From Sphingomonas abaci (GTDB lineage: Bacteria; Pseudomonadota; Alphaproteobacteria; Sphingomonadales; Sphingomonadaceae): 64,000 nucleotides of DNA. A program made the translations under genes and the position numbers. Where the stretch lies: the NCBI RefSeq assembly GCF_014199625.1, contig NZ_JACHNY010000005.1:250066-314065 (forward strand), read 5' to 3'. Shown one piece after another: positions 1 through 9,286 of this stretch (the stretch's first letter is position 1; every line of letters starts with the position of its first letter). The notes below the pieces were generated by a model, which was not told the origin of the DNA, did no database searches, and worked only from the letters and a program-made list of their open reading frames with translations.

Positions 1-117
1 GGCGGCGAAGACCGTCAAGGGCGGCCGCGCCGGCGCGGCATCCACGGCCGCAGGCAGCAGCAGGGCGGCGGCGGCAAGGCCGGTGACGAAGTGGCGGCGG
101 GTCGGCACGGGCGGCAT
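1..117 (-). CDS. modA: Molybdate ABC transporter substrate-binding protein, N-terminal fragment (ModA-like)
   Basis: Only the first 39 codons are inside the window; the gene continues past the left edge. The protein opens with MPPVPTRRHFVTG followed by an Ala/Leu stretch, an export signal with a twin-arginine pair. The mature part begins with PPLTVFAA, which resembles the first beta strand of periplasmic molybdate-binding proteins (usually TVFAAASL). Such proteins capture molybdate in the periplasm for the ModBC transporter. The ATG is preceded by AGAAGG. It is divergent from the glycosidase gene. The assignment rests on a very short stretch, so another periplasmic binding protein remains possible. 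Confidence 0.55.
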   Translation of the reverse strand, partial: MPPVPTRRHFVTGLAAAALLLPAAVDAAPARPPLTVFAA

Positions 118-202
118 CCTTCTTTATTCCGGCGGCTATAGCCGCTTGGGTCCGGCCCGCAACCCGCTGGACAGCGACGCCGCGCCGCGCGATGCCCCGG
201 CG

Positions 203-1291
203 ATGACGCGCACCGCATCCGATCGCCCCGTGCCCGAACTTGGCATCATCGAAGGTTATTTCGGCCCCGCCTGGTCTTGGGACGCACGACGCGCGGTGGT
301 CGCGCGGCTGGCGCCGGCAGGGTACGGACTTTTCCATTATGCCCCCAAGGCGGATGCGCATCTGCGTCGCGACTGGCAACGCGAGCATCCGCTCGCCCAG
401 GCCGAGGCGCTGGCCCGCTTCGCCGCCGAGACGCGCGCGGCGGGGATGCGGTTCGGGATCGGGCTGACCCCTTACCACCTGCATCTCCACTTCGAAGGCG
501 AAGGCCGGGCGGCCCTGGCGCGGCGGCTGGCGCAACTGGACGCGATCGGCATCGACGACCTCGCCATCCTGTTCGACGACATGCGCGGCGACCTGCCCGA
601 TCTCGCAGAGCGACAGGCTGCGATCATCGCCTTCTGCGCCGAACGCACGCGCGCCACCCGCCTCTTCACCTGTCCCAGCTATTATAGCGACGACCGGGTG
701 CTCGACCGCGTGTTCGGTGCGCGTCCGCTCCGCTATCTGGAGGATCTCGGCCGCCGCCTCGATTCCGCCGTGCAGGTCTATTGGACGGGTGAGGAGGTCT
801 GCGCACGCGCGATCGACCCGGGCCACCTCGCCGATGTCGCCGGCCGGCTCGGCCGCAAGCCGTGGCTGTGGGACAATTGGCCAGTCAATGACGGTCCGCG
901 CATGTCGACGCATCTCCACCTGCGCGGCTTCACCGGACGGCCGGCGGCAAATGCCCGCTGGCTGGCCGGCCATGCGATCAACCCGGCGCTCCAGCCCCGG
1001 CTCGGCTGCATCCCGGCTCTCACCTTGCCGCGCCTCTATGCGGATGCCGATTATCGCTACATGGCCGCGTTCCGCATCGCGGCGACGGCGGTGGCGGGCG
1101 AGCCGCTCGCCGCGATGCTCGAAGCCGACCTGTTGAGCTTCGAGGATAGTGGTTTGGAGCGGCTTTCGCCCGAGCGCCGCGCCGCCGCCCGCGCCCGCTA
1201 TGCCGCGGTCGATCACCCGGTCGCCGCCGAGGTCGTGCACTGGCTGGACGGCGGCTATGCGGTATCCGCGGAGGATGTGCAGACGCAGTGA
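203..1291 (+). CDS. GH84-like beta-N-acetylglucosaminidase domain protein
   Basis: A 362-residue protein. The N-terminal part, with IIEGYFG near residue 15, YAPKAD near 46 and ILFDDM with an Asp-Asp pair at residues 125-126, follows the catalytic barrel of family GH84. These enzymes remove beta-linked N-acetylglucosamine by substrate-assisted catalysis that uses two adjacent aspartates. PWLWDNWPVNDG near residue 220 fits the family's later strand, which carries a sugar-contacting Asp/Asn. No signal peptide is visible from the chosen ATG. An upstream GTG at 83 would add 40 residues that look non-coding. Substrate is unknown; peptidoglycan or chitin fragments are inferred candidates. The next gene acts on the cell wall, but there is a gap of about 140 bases. 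Confidence 0.7.
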   Translation: MTRTASDRPVPELGIIEGYFGPAWSWDARRAVVARLAPAGYGLFHYAPKADAHLRRDWQREHPLAQAEALARFAAETRAAGMRFGIGLTPYHLHLHFEGEGRAALARRLAQLDAIGIDDLAILFDDMRGDLPDLAERQAAIIAFCAERTRATRLFTCPSYYSDDRVLDRVFGARPLRYLEDLGRRLDSAVQVYWTGEEVCARAIDPGHLADVAGRLGRKPWLWDNWPVNDGPRMSTHLHLRGFTGRPAANARWLAGHAINPALQPRLGCIPALTLPRLYADADYRYMAAFRIAATAVAGEPLAAMLEADLLSFEDSGLERLSPERRAAARARYAAVDHPVAAEVVHWLDGGYAVSAEDVQTQ

Positions 1292-1432
1292 CTTGCCCCC
1301 CTGTGGCATCCATGTCGCAGCGTGGCCGCCATAGCGCATGGAGACGCATCGAAGAATCTGTACGCTCGTTCAGCTTGGCGTAGTAATGGGCCGGGCACAG
1401 GGGCCGGCATGACAGGCAGGGACTTTCAGACC

Positions 1433-2983
1433 ATGACGATTTGGGATGGCCGGGCGCGTTCGTCCGTCCGCCGCCAGGGGGCACGCGCCATCGGCTTCGG
1501 CGCGCTGCTCGCGACCAGCTGGACCTCTGCCGTCGCGCAGATCGTGCCGCCCGTCATGCCGGCGCCGGCTCCGGCCACTACGCCGCAGATCGTCCCGCCG
1601 CCGGTTGTGCCGACGGTGATGCAGCCCGTCGCCCCGCCGGTCATGCCGCCGGCGCTGCCGACGCTGACCTCGGCGCAGGCGCGCCAGCTGGCCCAGTTGA
1701 TCGCCCGTGACGAGATCGCGCAAGGCCTGCGCCAGGGCGCGCCGCGCGACCTGAGCGCGTCGTCGCCCGAGGCCTTGGTCCGCATCGCTCTGGACCATGC
1801 CCATGCCGTCCATGTCGGCCGGCTCGATCCCGGCGACTTCCAGCGCGACTGGGGTATCCGTCCGCAGAGCTACGACCCGCTGCCCGCCTTCGCCGACGCG
1901 GTGAAGCGCGACAAGCTGGCGGCCTGGATCGCGTCGCTGCCGCCGCCCTATGCCGGCTATGACGCGCTCGTCGCCGGGCTTGCCCGCTACCGCGCGATGG
2001 CGGCCGCCGGCGGCTGGCAGCCGCTCGTCGCCACCGCCGACATGGCCTATGGCAAAAGTGGCCCCGGTGTCGCCGCGCTCCGCCAGCGGCTGGCGATGGA
2101 GGACCCCGCCGTCACCGCCACCGGCAACCGGTTCGACGCGGCCTTGCTGGAGGCGGTACGCCGTGCCCAGCGCCGCTATGGCCTGAACCCGGTCGGCACG
2201 GTCGGGACACAGACGATCGCCGCGCTCAACGTGCCGGTGACGACGCGGATGCGCGAAATCGCCGCCAACATGGAACGGTGGCGCTGGCTGCCCGACCATC
2301 TGGAGCAGAAGCGCGTGCAGGTGAACATCGCCGCCGCCGTGCTGACCGTATTCGACGGCGACGCGCCCACGCTGTCGATGAAGGCGGTGACGGGCCGGCC
2401 CGGCAACGAGACGCCGATGCTGGTCTCCTCGATCCACAGCGTCGTGCTCAATCCGCCTTGGAACGTACCCGAGTCGATCGCCACCAAGGAGCTGTGGCCG
2501 AAGGAGAAGGCCAATCCCGGCTATCTGAAGCGCAACGGCTTCCGCATCATCGACACCGGCAATGGCGGCAAGCGGCTCCAGCAGAATTCGGAGAAGAGCG
2601 CGCTCGGCCGGTTCAAGTTCGACTTCCCCAACGACTTCGCCGTGTATCTCCACGACACGCCGGCGCAGTCGGGCTTTTCCCGCTTCGACCGGCTGGCGAG
2701 CCATGGCTGCGTCCGGCTGGAGAAGCCGGCCGACCTCGCCGCGCTGATGCTCAAGACTTCGCCCGACTGGCAGCCGGCGGCGGTCGATGGCGTGCTGGCC
2801 TCGGGCAAGACGGTGCGGGCGACGATGGCGGAGCCGGTCGCGGTCTATCTGCTCTACTGGACCGCTTTCGCCAATGCGGACGGCGTGGTCGGCTTCCGCG
2901 ACGATCCCTATGGCTGGGACGCGACGCTGGCGAGCAAGATCGAGGCGCGGTCCGCCGCGCGCCAGTCGCTGGCGGCGCGATAA
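1433..2983 (+). CDS. L,D-transpeptidase of the YcbB/LdtD type
   Basis: A 516-residue exported protein. It begins with a signal-like segment ending near AVAQ and a Pro-rich linker. A peptidoglycan-binding helical domain follows (around ALRQRLAMEDP to GTQTIAALNVP), then a YkuD catalytic domain. The catalytic motif SHGCVR is present with the cysteine near residue 426 and an upstream YLHDTP histidine. Family members make 3-3 cross-links in peptidoglycan or attach proteins to it, in the periplasm. The start is chosen at 1433; an in-frame ATG at 1409, preceded by AGGGG, would add eight residues and is also plausible. It is followed after about 40 bases by a small lipoprotein gene. Confidence 0.88.
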   Translation: MTIWDGRARSSVRRQGARAIGFGALLATSWTSAVAQIVPPVMPAPAPATTPQIVPPPVVPTVMQPVAPPVMPPALPTLTSAQARQLAQLIARDEIAQGLRQGAPRDLSASSPEALVRIALDHAHAVHVGRLDPGDFQRDWGIRPQSYDPLPAFADAVKRDKLAAWIASLPPPYAGYDALVAGLARYRAMAAAGGWQPLVATADMAYGKSGPGVAALRQRLAMEDPAVTATGNRFDAALLEAVRRAQRRYGLNPVGTVGTQTIAALNVPVTTRMREIAANMERWRWLPDHLEQKRVQVNIAAAVLTVFDGDAPTLSMKAVTGRPGNETPMLVSSIHSVVLNPPWNVPESIATKELWPKEKANPGYLKRNGFRIIDTGNGGKRLQQNSEKSALGRFKFDFPNDFAVYLHDTPAQSGFSRFDRLASHGCVRLEKPADLAALMLKTSPDWQPAAVDGVLASGKTVRATMAEPVAVYLLYWTAFANADGVVGFRDDPYGWDATLASKIEARSAARQSLAAR

Positions 2984-3025
2984 GGCGCTCGCCTATCCCC
3001 GGACATGCCGTGTAGGACCGTTTCC

Positions 3026-3376
3026 ATGCGCAAGACCTTTCATCGCCTATCGCTGCCGGTCGCGGCCGCCAGCCTCCTCGCCCTCGGCCTGTCCGGCTGT
3101 TCCCGCTCCGAGCCGGAGCCGGCCCCGACCGAAAATTATGCCGACGCGCCGGTCGAGGAACCGACGCCCGAGCCGACCGCCGAAGCGGCCAACATCGCCG
3201 AGCCGGACACCAACATGGCCGAAGCCGAGCCGGCCCCGCCGCCGCCCCCCGAACCGAGCGTCGACCAGCAGATGCTGGACGATGCATCGGCCACGGGCAT
3301 GACCGCTCGCGCCAAGCGCGGCGACGATGCCGCGCCGCCCCTGCCCGAGACGGGCAATCAGTCCGAAGCGGAATAA
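3026..3376 (+). CDS. Small acidic proline-rich lipoprotein
   Basis: A 116-residue protein with a lipoprotein signal: charged N-terminus MRKTFHRLS, hydrophobic core, and lipobox LSGC. The mature part is rich in Glu, Pro and Ala (repeated PEP and AEP patterns) and looks disordered, ending in a short acidic tail. No enzyme domain is recognised. It lies directly downstream of the L,D-transpeptidase on the same strand, so a cell-envelope role is possible but is only inferred. The lipobox decides the start; an upstream ATG at 3005 would disrupt the signal. Confidence 0.7.
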   Translation: MRKTFHRLSLPVAAASLLALGLSGCSRSEPEPAPTENYADAPVEEPTPEPTAEAANIAEPDTNMAEAEPAPPPPPEPSVDQQMLDDASATGMTARAKRGDDAAPPLPETGNQSEAE

Positions 3377-3456
3377 TCCTTGCACCCCGCGCCGCTTTCC
3401 GCATGATCGCGCTACCAGGCCGAAGCATCGGCTGGAACCGGGATAAGGAGAGCGGT

Positions 3457-3771
3457 GTGGGGGATACCGATCGGGCGGCGCGGATCGCCGCCGACCCGCG
3501 CTACGGCGCGCTGTTGCAACGACGGGGGCGGTTCACGCTCGGGCTGACCGCGGTGATGCTGGTCGCCTATTTCGGTTTCATCCTGCTGGTCGCATTCGAC
3601 AAGGCCTTGCTGGCGCGGCCGATCCGGTCCGGCGGCGTCACCTCGCTCGGCATCGTGCTCGGCTTTGCGCTGATCCTGCTCGCGATCGCGTTGACCGGCA
3701 TCTATGTCCGCCGCGCCAATCGCGACTTCGACGCGGCGGTGGCCGCGCTGGTGCGGGATCATCGGGCGTGA
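3457..3771 (+). CDS. DUF485 inner-membrane protein, partner of acetate symporter
   Basis: A 104-residue protein with two transmembrane helices ([18 protein letters not shown] and the segment after [16 protein letters not shown]) and basic ends, the usual size and shape of DUF485 proteins (YjcH type). In many bacteria this gene sits directly before actP and is co-transcribed with it; the role of the small protein is not established. The start is a GTG at 3457, supported by AAGGAG six bases upstream. The stop overlaps the GTG of the next gene (GTGA), which indicates translational coupling. Confidence 0.85.
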   Translation: MGDTDRAARIAADPRYGALLQRRGRFTLGLTAVMLVAYFGFILLVAFDKALLARPIRSGGVTSLGIVLGFALILLAIALTGIYVRRANRDFDAAVAALVRDHRA

Positions 3772-5465
3772 TCCGACTCGTCGTCACGCTCCTCGCCCTA
3801 TCCCTGCCCGGCATTGCCCGCGCCGATGCCCTGACCGGGCCGACGGTGCAGCAGGCAACCAACTGGACGGCGATCGGCATGTTCGCCGCCTTCGCCGCCC
3901 TGACCCTGGCGATCACCCGCTGGGCGGCGCGGCGGACGCGCACCGCCGCCGACTTCTATACGGCGGGCGGGGGCATCACCGGCTTCCAGAACGGGCTGGC
4001 GATCGCGGGCGACTTCATGTCGGCCGCCTCCTTCCTTGGCATTTCGGCGCAGATCTTCAAGGACGGCTTCGACGGGCTGATCTATTCGATCGGCTTCCTG
4101 GTCGGCTGGCCGATCATCCTGTTCCTGATGGCGGAGCGGGTGCGGAACCTGGGCCGATACACTTTCGCCGATGTCGCCTCGTTCCGCTTCGCGCAGACCC
4201 CGGTACGCAGCTTCGCGGCGGTCAGCACCCTGGTCGTCGTGCTTTTCTACCTGATCGCGCAGATGGTCGGCGCGGGCCAGCTCATCAAATTGCTGTTCGG
4301 CCTCCGCTATGAATATGCGGTGGTGATCGTCGGCGTGCTGATGACCCTCTATGTCCTGTTCGGCGGCATGACGGCCACCACTTGGGTCCAGATCATCAAG
4401 GCGGTGCTGCTGCTGGGCAGCGCCAGCTTCATGGCGGCGATGGTGCTGGCCCGCTACGGCTTCTCGCCCGAGGCGATGTTCGCGGACGCGGTCGCGGTAA
4501 AGACGATGCTCGCCACCCGCGCCGGTGAGACCGCCGCCGTCGCCCAAGCCGCCGGCCGGTCGATCATGGGTCCGGGCAATTTCATCAAGGACCCGGTCAG
4601 CGCCCTGTCGTTCGGCATGGCGCTGATGTTCGGCACCGCCGGCCTGCCGCACATCCTGATGCGCTTCTTCACCGTGCCCGATGCCGGCGCGGCGCGCAGC
4701 TCGGTGCTGTGGGCGACGGGGTGGATCGGCTATTTCTACCTGCTCACCTTCATCATCGGCTTTGGCGCGATCGTGATGGTGGCGACCGACCCGCGCTATC
4801 TGGACGGCGCAGGCGCCTTGATCGGCGGCGGCAACATGGCGGCGATCCACCTGGCCCATGCGGTCGGCGGCAACCTGTTCCTCGGCTTCATCTCGGCGGT
4901 CGCCTTCGCGACGATCCTGGCGGTCGTCGCGGGGCTGACGCTGTCGGGCGCGTCGGCGGTGTCGCACGACCTCTACGCCACCGTGGTCCGCAAGGGACAG
5001 GCGGACAGCGCCGCCGAACTGCGTGTGTCGCGGCGCACCGTGCTGGTCCTGGCCGTCGCGGCGATCGCGCTCGGCATCCTGTTCGAGAAGCAGAATGTCG
5101 CCTTCATGGTCAGCCTGGCCTTTGCCGTCGCGGCATCGGGCAATTTCCCGGTGCTGCTCCTGTCGCTGCTGTGGCGGGGGGCGACGACGCGCGGCCTGGT
5201 CGCGGGCGGTTGCCTGGGGCTGGGTCTGGCGCTGGTGCTCACCATCCTGTCGCCGGCCGTTTGGGTCGCGGTGCTGAGCCATGCCGAGCCGGTGTTCCCC
5301 TTCTCCTCGCCGACGATCTTCTCGATGCCGCTCGCCTTCCTGACGATCTGGCTGGTCTCGGTCACCGATCGCAGCGCGCGGGGCATCGTCGACCGGTCGG
5401 GCTATGACGCGCAGCGGGTGCGGGCGGAAACGGGGATCGGCGCAGACCAGGCGAGCAGCCACTAA
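3768..5465 (+). CDS. actP: Cation/acetate symporter
   Basis: A 565-residue sodium:solute symporter family protein with an N-terminal signal-like helix and about 13 transmembrane segments. Motifs such as [21 protein letters not shown] and [13 protein letters not shown] are characteristic of ActP/YjcG. The protein imports acetate and other short monocarboxylates with a cation across the inner membrane. Starting at GTG 3768, it overlaps the DUF485 gene by four bases, the classical yjcH-actP pair. Malate synthase, needed for growth on two-carbon compounds by some routes, is encoded elsewhere in the window. No acetyl-CoA synthetase gene is adjacent. Confidence 0.9.
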   Translation: MIRLVVTLLALSLPGIARADALTGPTVQQATNWTAIGMFAAFAALTLAITRWAARRTRTAADFYTAGGGITGFQNGLAIAGDFMSAASFLGISAQIFKDGFDGLIYSIGFLVGWPIILFLMAERVRNLGRYTFADVASFRFAQTPVRSFAAVSTLVVVLFYLIAQMVGAGQLIKLLFGLRYEYAVVIVGVLMTLYVLFGGMTATTWVQIIKAVLLLGSASFMAAMVLARYGFSPEAMFADAVAVKTMLATRAGETAAVAQAAGRSIMGPGNFIKDPVSALSFGMALMFGTAGLPHILMRFFTVPDAGAARSSVLWATGWIGYFYLLTFIIGFGAIVMVATDPRYLDGAGALIGGGNMAAIHLAHAVGGNLFLGFISAVAFATILAVVAGLTLSGASAVSHDLYATVVRKGQADSAAELRVSRRTVLVLAVAAIALGILFEKQNVAFMVSLAFAVAASGNFPVLLLSLLWRGATTRGLVAGGCLGLGLALVLTILSPAVWVAVLSHAEPVFPFSSPTIFSMPLAFLTIWLVSVTDRSARGIVDRSGYDAQRVRAETGIGADQASSH

Positions 5466-5554
5466 TTCTGCTGGTCTGCAAGGGGCTTGAAGCCGCCGTC
5501 GCCTGCCCTCACTTCGCTCCCCTGTCCCCGATCGCTGCCCTGGAGCATCCTGCC

Positions 5555-5923
5555 ATGATCCGCCTACCCCTGCTGCTCGCCGCCGCGACCCTGGCCGCCC
5601 CCGTGCTCGCGGCACCGACCCTGATCTCCGCCACGCCAGCCGCTGACGCCAAGGTCACCGCTCCGAGCCGGATCGACCTGCGCTTCAGCGAGCGGGTGAT
5701 GCCGCGCCTGTCGACCGCGACCATCGCGATGACCGGCATGGGCGGCATGGCCCATGCGCCGATGCCGGTGACGGGCGCGAAGGCCAGCGTCACGCCGACC
5801 GGCAACGGCTTGGGGGTAACGCTGGCCAGGCCGCTGGCGCCGGGCACGTACCGCGTCGACTGGCATGTCCTGTCGGGCAAGGGCGACCATGCGACGGGCA
5901 GCTACGCTTTCACCGTCGACTGA
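5555..5923 (+). CDS. copC: CopC-domain copper-binding periplasmic protein
   Basis: A 122-residue protein with a cleavable signal (core LLLAAATLAAPVLA) and a single CopC beta-sandwich domain: LISATPAADAKV near the start, LRFSE in the middle, and GTYRVDWHVLSGKGDHATGSYAFTV at the end. CopC proteins bind copper in the periplasm. The mature N-terminus appears to be APTLIS rather than the usual His-containing start, so the Cu(II) site may be altered. A Met/His-rich stretch (MTGMGGMAHAPMPV) is present and could hold Cu(I). No copD or copA gene is adjacent. The gene converges with the sensor kinase gene, nine bases away. Confidence 0.82.
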   Translation: MIRLPLLLAAATLAAPVLAAPTLISATPAADAKVTAPSRIDLRFSERVMPRLSTATIAMTGMGGMAHAPMPVTGAKASVTPTGNGLGVTLARPLAPGTYRVDWHVLSGKGDHATGSYAFTVD

Positions 5924-5932
5924 GCCGCGCGG

Positions 5933-8437
5933 TCAGGGCCGCTCGATCAGCTCCCGGATCCGCGCGGCCAGCGCCTCCATGGCGAAAGGCTTGGTCATGA
6001 CGTGCATCCCGGCGTCGAGCTGGCCATTGCCGATCACCGCATTCTCCGCATAGCCGGTGATGAACAGGACCTTCAGGTCGGGGCGCCCCTCCCGGCCCGC
6101 ATCGGCCATCTGCCTGCCGTTCATTCCGCCCGGCAAGCCGACATCCGACACGAGCAGATCGATGCGCTGATCGGAGCGCAGGATCTTGAGCCCTGACGCG
6201 CCGTCCGCCGCCTCGATCGCGGCATAGCCCAGCTCCTCCAGCACCTCGATCACCAGCATTCGGACGGTCGGCTCGTCATCGACCACCAGCACCGTCTCGC
6301 CGGCCGCCGCGCGCGGGGCGTCGGTCAGGTCGGGCATGTCCGCCACCGTCTCCGCCGCGCCGAGATGGCGGGGCAGGTAGACGCAGACCATCGATCCCTC
6401 GCCGATCTCCGAATAGATGCGCACCTGACCGCCCGACTGGCGGGCGAAGCCATAGATCATCGACAGGCCAAGACCGGTGCCGACGCCCAGCGGCTTGGTG
6501 GTGAAGAAGGGGTCGAACGCCTTGGCGATCACCTCCGGCGTCATGCCGGTGCCGGTGTCGGTGACGCAGAGCGAGACATATTGGCCCGGCTCCATGTCGC
6601 GCTCTTTCGCGGTGCGCATGTCGAGCCAGCGATTGCCGGTCTCGATCGTCAGCCGGCCGCCATCGGGCATCGCGTCTCGCGCGTTGATGCACAGGTTGAG
6701 CAGCGCATTCTCAAGCTGGTTCGGATCGACGAGCGTCGGCCACAGCCCCGCAGCGGTCACCGCCTCCACCTCGATCTCGGGGCCGACGGTGCGGCGGACC
6801 AGGTCCTCCATGCCCGACACCAGCCGGTTGATGTCGGTCGGCTTGGGGTCCAGCGTCTGTCGACGCGAAAAGGCGAGCAACCGGTGGGTCAGCGCCGCCG
6901 CCCGTTTGGCCGCGCCCTGCGCCGCCAGCGAATACCGGTCGACATCGGCCATCCGCCCCTGCGCGATGCGAATCGACAGCATCTCCAGGCTGCCGATGAT
7001 GCCGGTCAGCAGGTTGTTGAAGTCATGAGCCAGACCGCCGGTCAACTGGCCGACCGCCTCCATCTTCTGACTCTGGCGGAGCGCCTCCTCGGCCTGCATC
7101 AGCTCGCGCGTGCGCACGGCGACCTGCTCCTCCAGCGTCTCGGTCAGCCGGGCGCGTTCCGCCTCGGCGCGGGCGCGTTCGGTGGCGACGCGGACGCGTT
7201 CGGCGGTGTCGCGCATCAACGCCAGATCGTCCTCGCTCCAGTGCCGCGGCTCGGCATGGTTGGCGAAGAACAGCGCGACGAACCGCCCCTGCTCGACGAT
7301 CGGCATGTTGACGAAGCTGGTCGCCTGGATCGCGGCGAGCGCCTGCGCGGTGTCGCGGGTGCGGGGATCCGTCCGCGCGTCATGGACGATCGCCGTCTCG
7401 CCACGCTTCAGATCGTCGATATAGCTGCCGAAGTCGCGGAAGCGCAGCATGCCGGCGATGCTGCCGACCCCGTCGGCATTCCAGTCCTGCTCGATCAGGA
7501 TGGTTTCGGCCAGCGTGTCGATGATGCCATAGCCGGCGCGACTGACGTCCAGCGTCCGCGCCAGGATCTCCGCGCCGCAGGCGGCGATCCGCGCCGGATC
7601 GGACAAGTCGCGGATATGGTCGCCCAGCGACAGGAGTGCGGCCTGGCGGATCGCATCATGCTTGGACCGGGTAATGTCGAAGGTGACGCCGGGGAAGCGG
7701 AGCGGCCGGCCGTCGATCCCCAGCCGGCACTGGCCCTGCGCCGCCGCCCAGCGGATCGATCCGTCCGGCTGCATCAGCCGATATTGGCTGACAAAGGTGC
7801 CGCCGCTCGCCAGCACCGCGGCGATCTCCGCCTCGACGCGGGCCCGGTCGTGCGGATGGATGCCGTGGAAGAACTCACCGACCGGCGCGCCCGCCCGCGC
7901 CAGGTCCGGGTCGACGCCATACAGCGTCGCGAAGCGTTCGTCGGCATAGACCCGGTCGTTGGGCACGTCCCAGTCCCAGGTGCCGATGCCGCCACCGGCG
8001 GACAGCGCCTGCTCCAACCGCTCCTCGCTCTCGCGCAGCGCCCGTTCGCTCAGTCGCCGTTCGGTGACGTCGGTGAAAAGGATGCCGACCAGATGCCGCT
8101 CCGGCTCGCCGACCGGAAAGGCATGGACCTCGAACCACCGGCCCATCGCCTCGGAGGCGTTGTCGAATCGGGTCGGCTCGCGCGTGGTGGCGACGCGGCC
8201 ATAGGTGTCGAACCACACCTGCTCCAACCCCGGGACCAGCTCGCGCGCCGTTCGGCCGAGCACGTCTCGCAGCCCAGTCTGTCGCTCATAGGCAGCGTTC
8301 ACTTCGAGAAAGCGGTAATCGCACGGGCGGCCGTCGTCGAAGAGCACTTCGATGATGCAGAAACCAGCATCGATCGTGTCGAACAACGCGTGATACCGTT
8401 CGGCGGGCAGTACGCGATGCACTGGGTCTAAATTCAT
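5933..8437 (-). CDS. Hybrid sensor histidine kinase/response regulator (PAS-PAS-GAF-HisKA-HATPase-REC)
   Basis: An 834-residue soluble kinase with no clear membrane helix. Domains in order are PAS (about residues 10-120), a second PAS with PAC (about 130-260), GAF (about 270-420), HisKA with GGLAHDFNNLL as the phospho-acceptor box (about 455-530), an HATPase with the G boxes GTGMT and GVGTGLGLS (about 560-680), and a C-terminal receiver with LVVDDE and the acceptor Asp in LLVSDVGLPG (about 710-825). It senses an unknown cytoplasmic signal. No separate response regulator is adjacent, so its output partner is unknown. ATG 8437 is preferred; a GTG at 8464 would add nine residues. Confidence 0.88.
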   Translation of the reverse strand: MNLDPVHRVLPAERYHALFDTIDAGFCIIEVLFDDGRPCDYRFLEVNAAYERQTGLRDVLGRTARELVPGLEQVWFDTYGRVATTREPTRFDNASEAMGRWFEVHAFPVGEPERHLVGILFTDVTERRLSERALRESEERLEQALSAGGGIGTWDWDVPNDRVYADERFATLYGVDPDLARAGAPVGEFFHGIHPHDRARVEAEIAAVLASGGTFVSQYRLMQPDGSIRWAAAQGQCRLGIDGRPLRFPGVTFDITRSKHDAIRQAALLSLGDHIRDLSDPARIAACGAEILARTLDVSRAGYGIIDTLAETILIEQDWNADGVGSIAGMLRFRDFGSYIDDLKRGETAIVHDARTDPRTRDTAQALAAIQATSFVNMPIVEQGRFVALFFANHAEPRHWSEDDLALMRDTAERVRVATERARAEAERARLTETLEEQVAVRTRELMQAEEALRQSQKMEAVGQLTGGLAHDFNNLLTGIIGSLEMLSIRIAQGRMADVDRYSLAAQGAAKRAAALTHRLLAFSRRQTLDPKPTDINRLVSGMEDLVRRTVGPEIEVEAVTAAGLWPTLVDPNQLENALLNLCINARDAMPDGGRLTIETGNRWLDMRTAKERDMEPGQYVSLCVTDTGTGMTPEVIAKAFDPFFTTKPLGVGTGLGLSMIYGFARQSGGQVRIYSEIGEGSMVCVYLPRHLGAAETVADMPDLTDAPRAAAGETVLVVDDEPTVRMLVIEVLEELGYAAIEAADGASGLKILRSDQRIDLLVSDVGLPGGMNGRQMADAGREGRPDLKVLFITGYAENAVIGNGQLDAGMHVMTKPFAMEALAARIRELIERP

Positions 8438-8477
8438 GGATACGGGCGATCGAAGATTATGCACACTATAAATGCCA

Positions 8478-8512
8478 GGGGAGACAGATGCATGTAGCCC
8501 TCAGGTCTCCCC
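8478..8512. repeat. Intergenic inverted repeat between kinase and HAD genes
   Basis: An 8-base perfect inverted repeat, GGGGAGAC (8478-8485) and GTCTCCCC (8505-8512), with a 19-base loop. It lies upstream of the sensor kinase start and downstream of the HAD gene, both on the minus strand. No T-run follows on the minus strand, so it is not a standard intrinsic terminator. Function unknown. Confidence 0.4.
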
Positions 8513-8536
8513 CGCGCCTTCATCTGTATTAGCCTG

Positions 8537-9283
8537 TCACTTCTGGCAGGCGACGATCGCGGCGATCACGCTGAGCGTTTCGTCGGGATCGCGAACCTTG
8601 ACCGTATCCAGCCCGAGTTCCTTGGCCGGATAGTCGTTGCCGCCGGGGAAGATCGCGTCACCGATGAACATCATCGCATCCAGCGGGATGCCGCTCTCAT
8701 CGCGCAGCCGCTTGAGGCCATAAGCCTTGTCGACGCCCTTCTGCGTGATGTCGATCGAGGTCGCGCCGCCCATGTTGATCGACAGATCGGGCAGGCGCTG
8801 GCGCAGATCGGCCTGGATCACCTTGCGCTTGGCGAAATCCGGGTCCCAATGCTCCTTCGCCTCCAGCGGCGCCTGCTGACCGAGCGCGGAAAAGGTGATC
8901 TGGCTGCCGCGATCCTCGATCCGCTCGCCCCAGGTCTGTTCGGGGACGAAGCCGGTCGCCTCCAGCGAGGCGTGGAACGCGTCGATGATCGCAGCCTTCT
9001 GCGCGTCGGAGAAGAGCTGCGCATAGACGGTGTTCCACCGGCCATCGCCATAAGTGTAAAGCTTGGTGCCGGTGGTCGGCATCAGCCACAGCTTCGACCG
9101 GTCGGCGCGCTCGGGCAGGCGGCTGGCGACCTGCTTGTCGAATTGCGGCCAGTCGCCACCCGAGATGACCGCGACATGCGCGACCGTCAGCAGGTCGGCC
9201 AAGGCCTCGCCCATGCTGTCCTTCAGGGGCTGCTTGCTCTCGGCCAGCGTGCCGTCCAGGTCGAAGGCGACCAGTTGCTTCAT
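8537..9283 (-). CDS. HAD-IIB hydrolase, phosphomannomutase-like fold
   Basis: A 248-residue HAD protein. The nucleophile motif is FDLDGTL near residue 8. The cap region with ISGGDWPQFDKQ and the late motif FIGDAIFPGGNDYP match the family that includes eukaryotic-type phosphomannomutases, where GDxxxPGGND is typical. Family members are sugar-phosphate mutases or phosphatases; the substrate here is unknown. It lies three bases downstream of a Cof-type HAD gene and in the same direction as 6-phosphogluconate dehydrogenase, so it may process a sugar phosphate. That link is inferred. Confidence 0.75.
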   Translation of the reverse strand: MKQLVAFDLDGTLAESKQPLKDSMGEALADLLTVAHVAVISGGDWPQFDKQVASRLPERADRSKLWLMPTTGTKLYTYGDGRWNTVYAQLFSDAQKAAIIDAFHASLEATGFVPEQTWGERIEDRGSQITFSALGQQAPLEAKEHWDPDFAKRKVIQADLRQRLPDLSINMGGATSIDITQKGVDKAYGLKRLRDESGIPLDAMMFIGDAIFPGGNDYPAKELGLDTVKVRDPDETLSVIAAIVACQK

Positions 9284-9286
9284 CGA

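Noticed and set aside
6365-8431. A 688-codon plus-strand frame opposite the hybrid kinase
   Set aside because: Arg/Ala/Asp-rich shadow without any recognised domain; kinase motifs on the minus strand are unambiguous.
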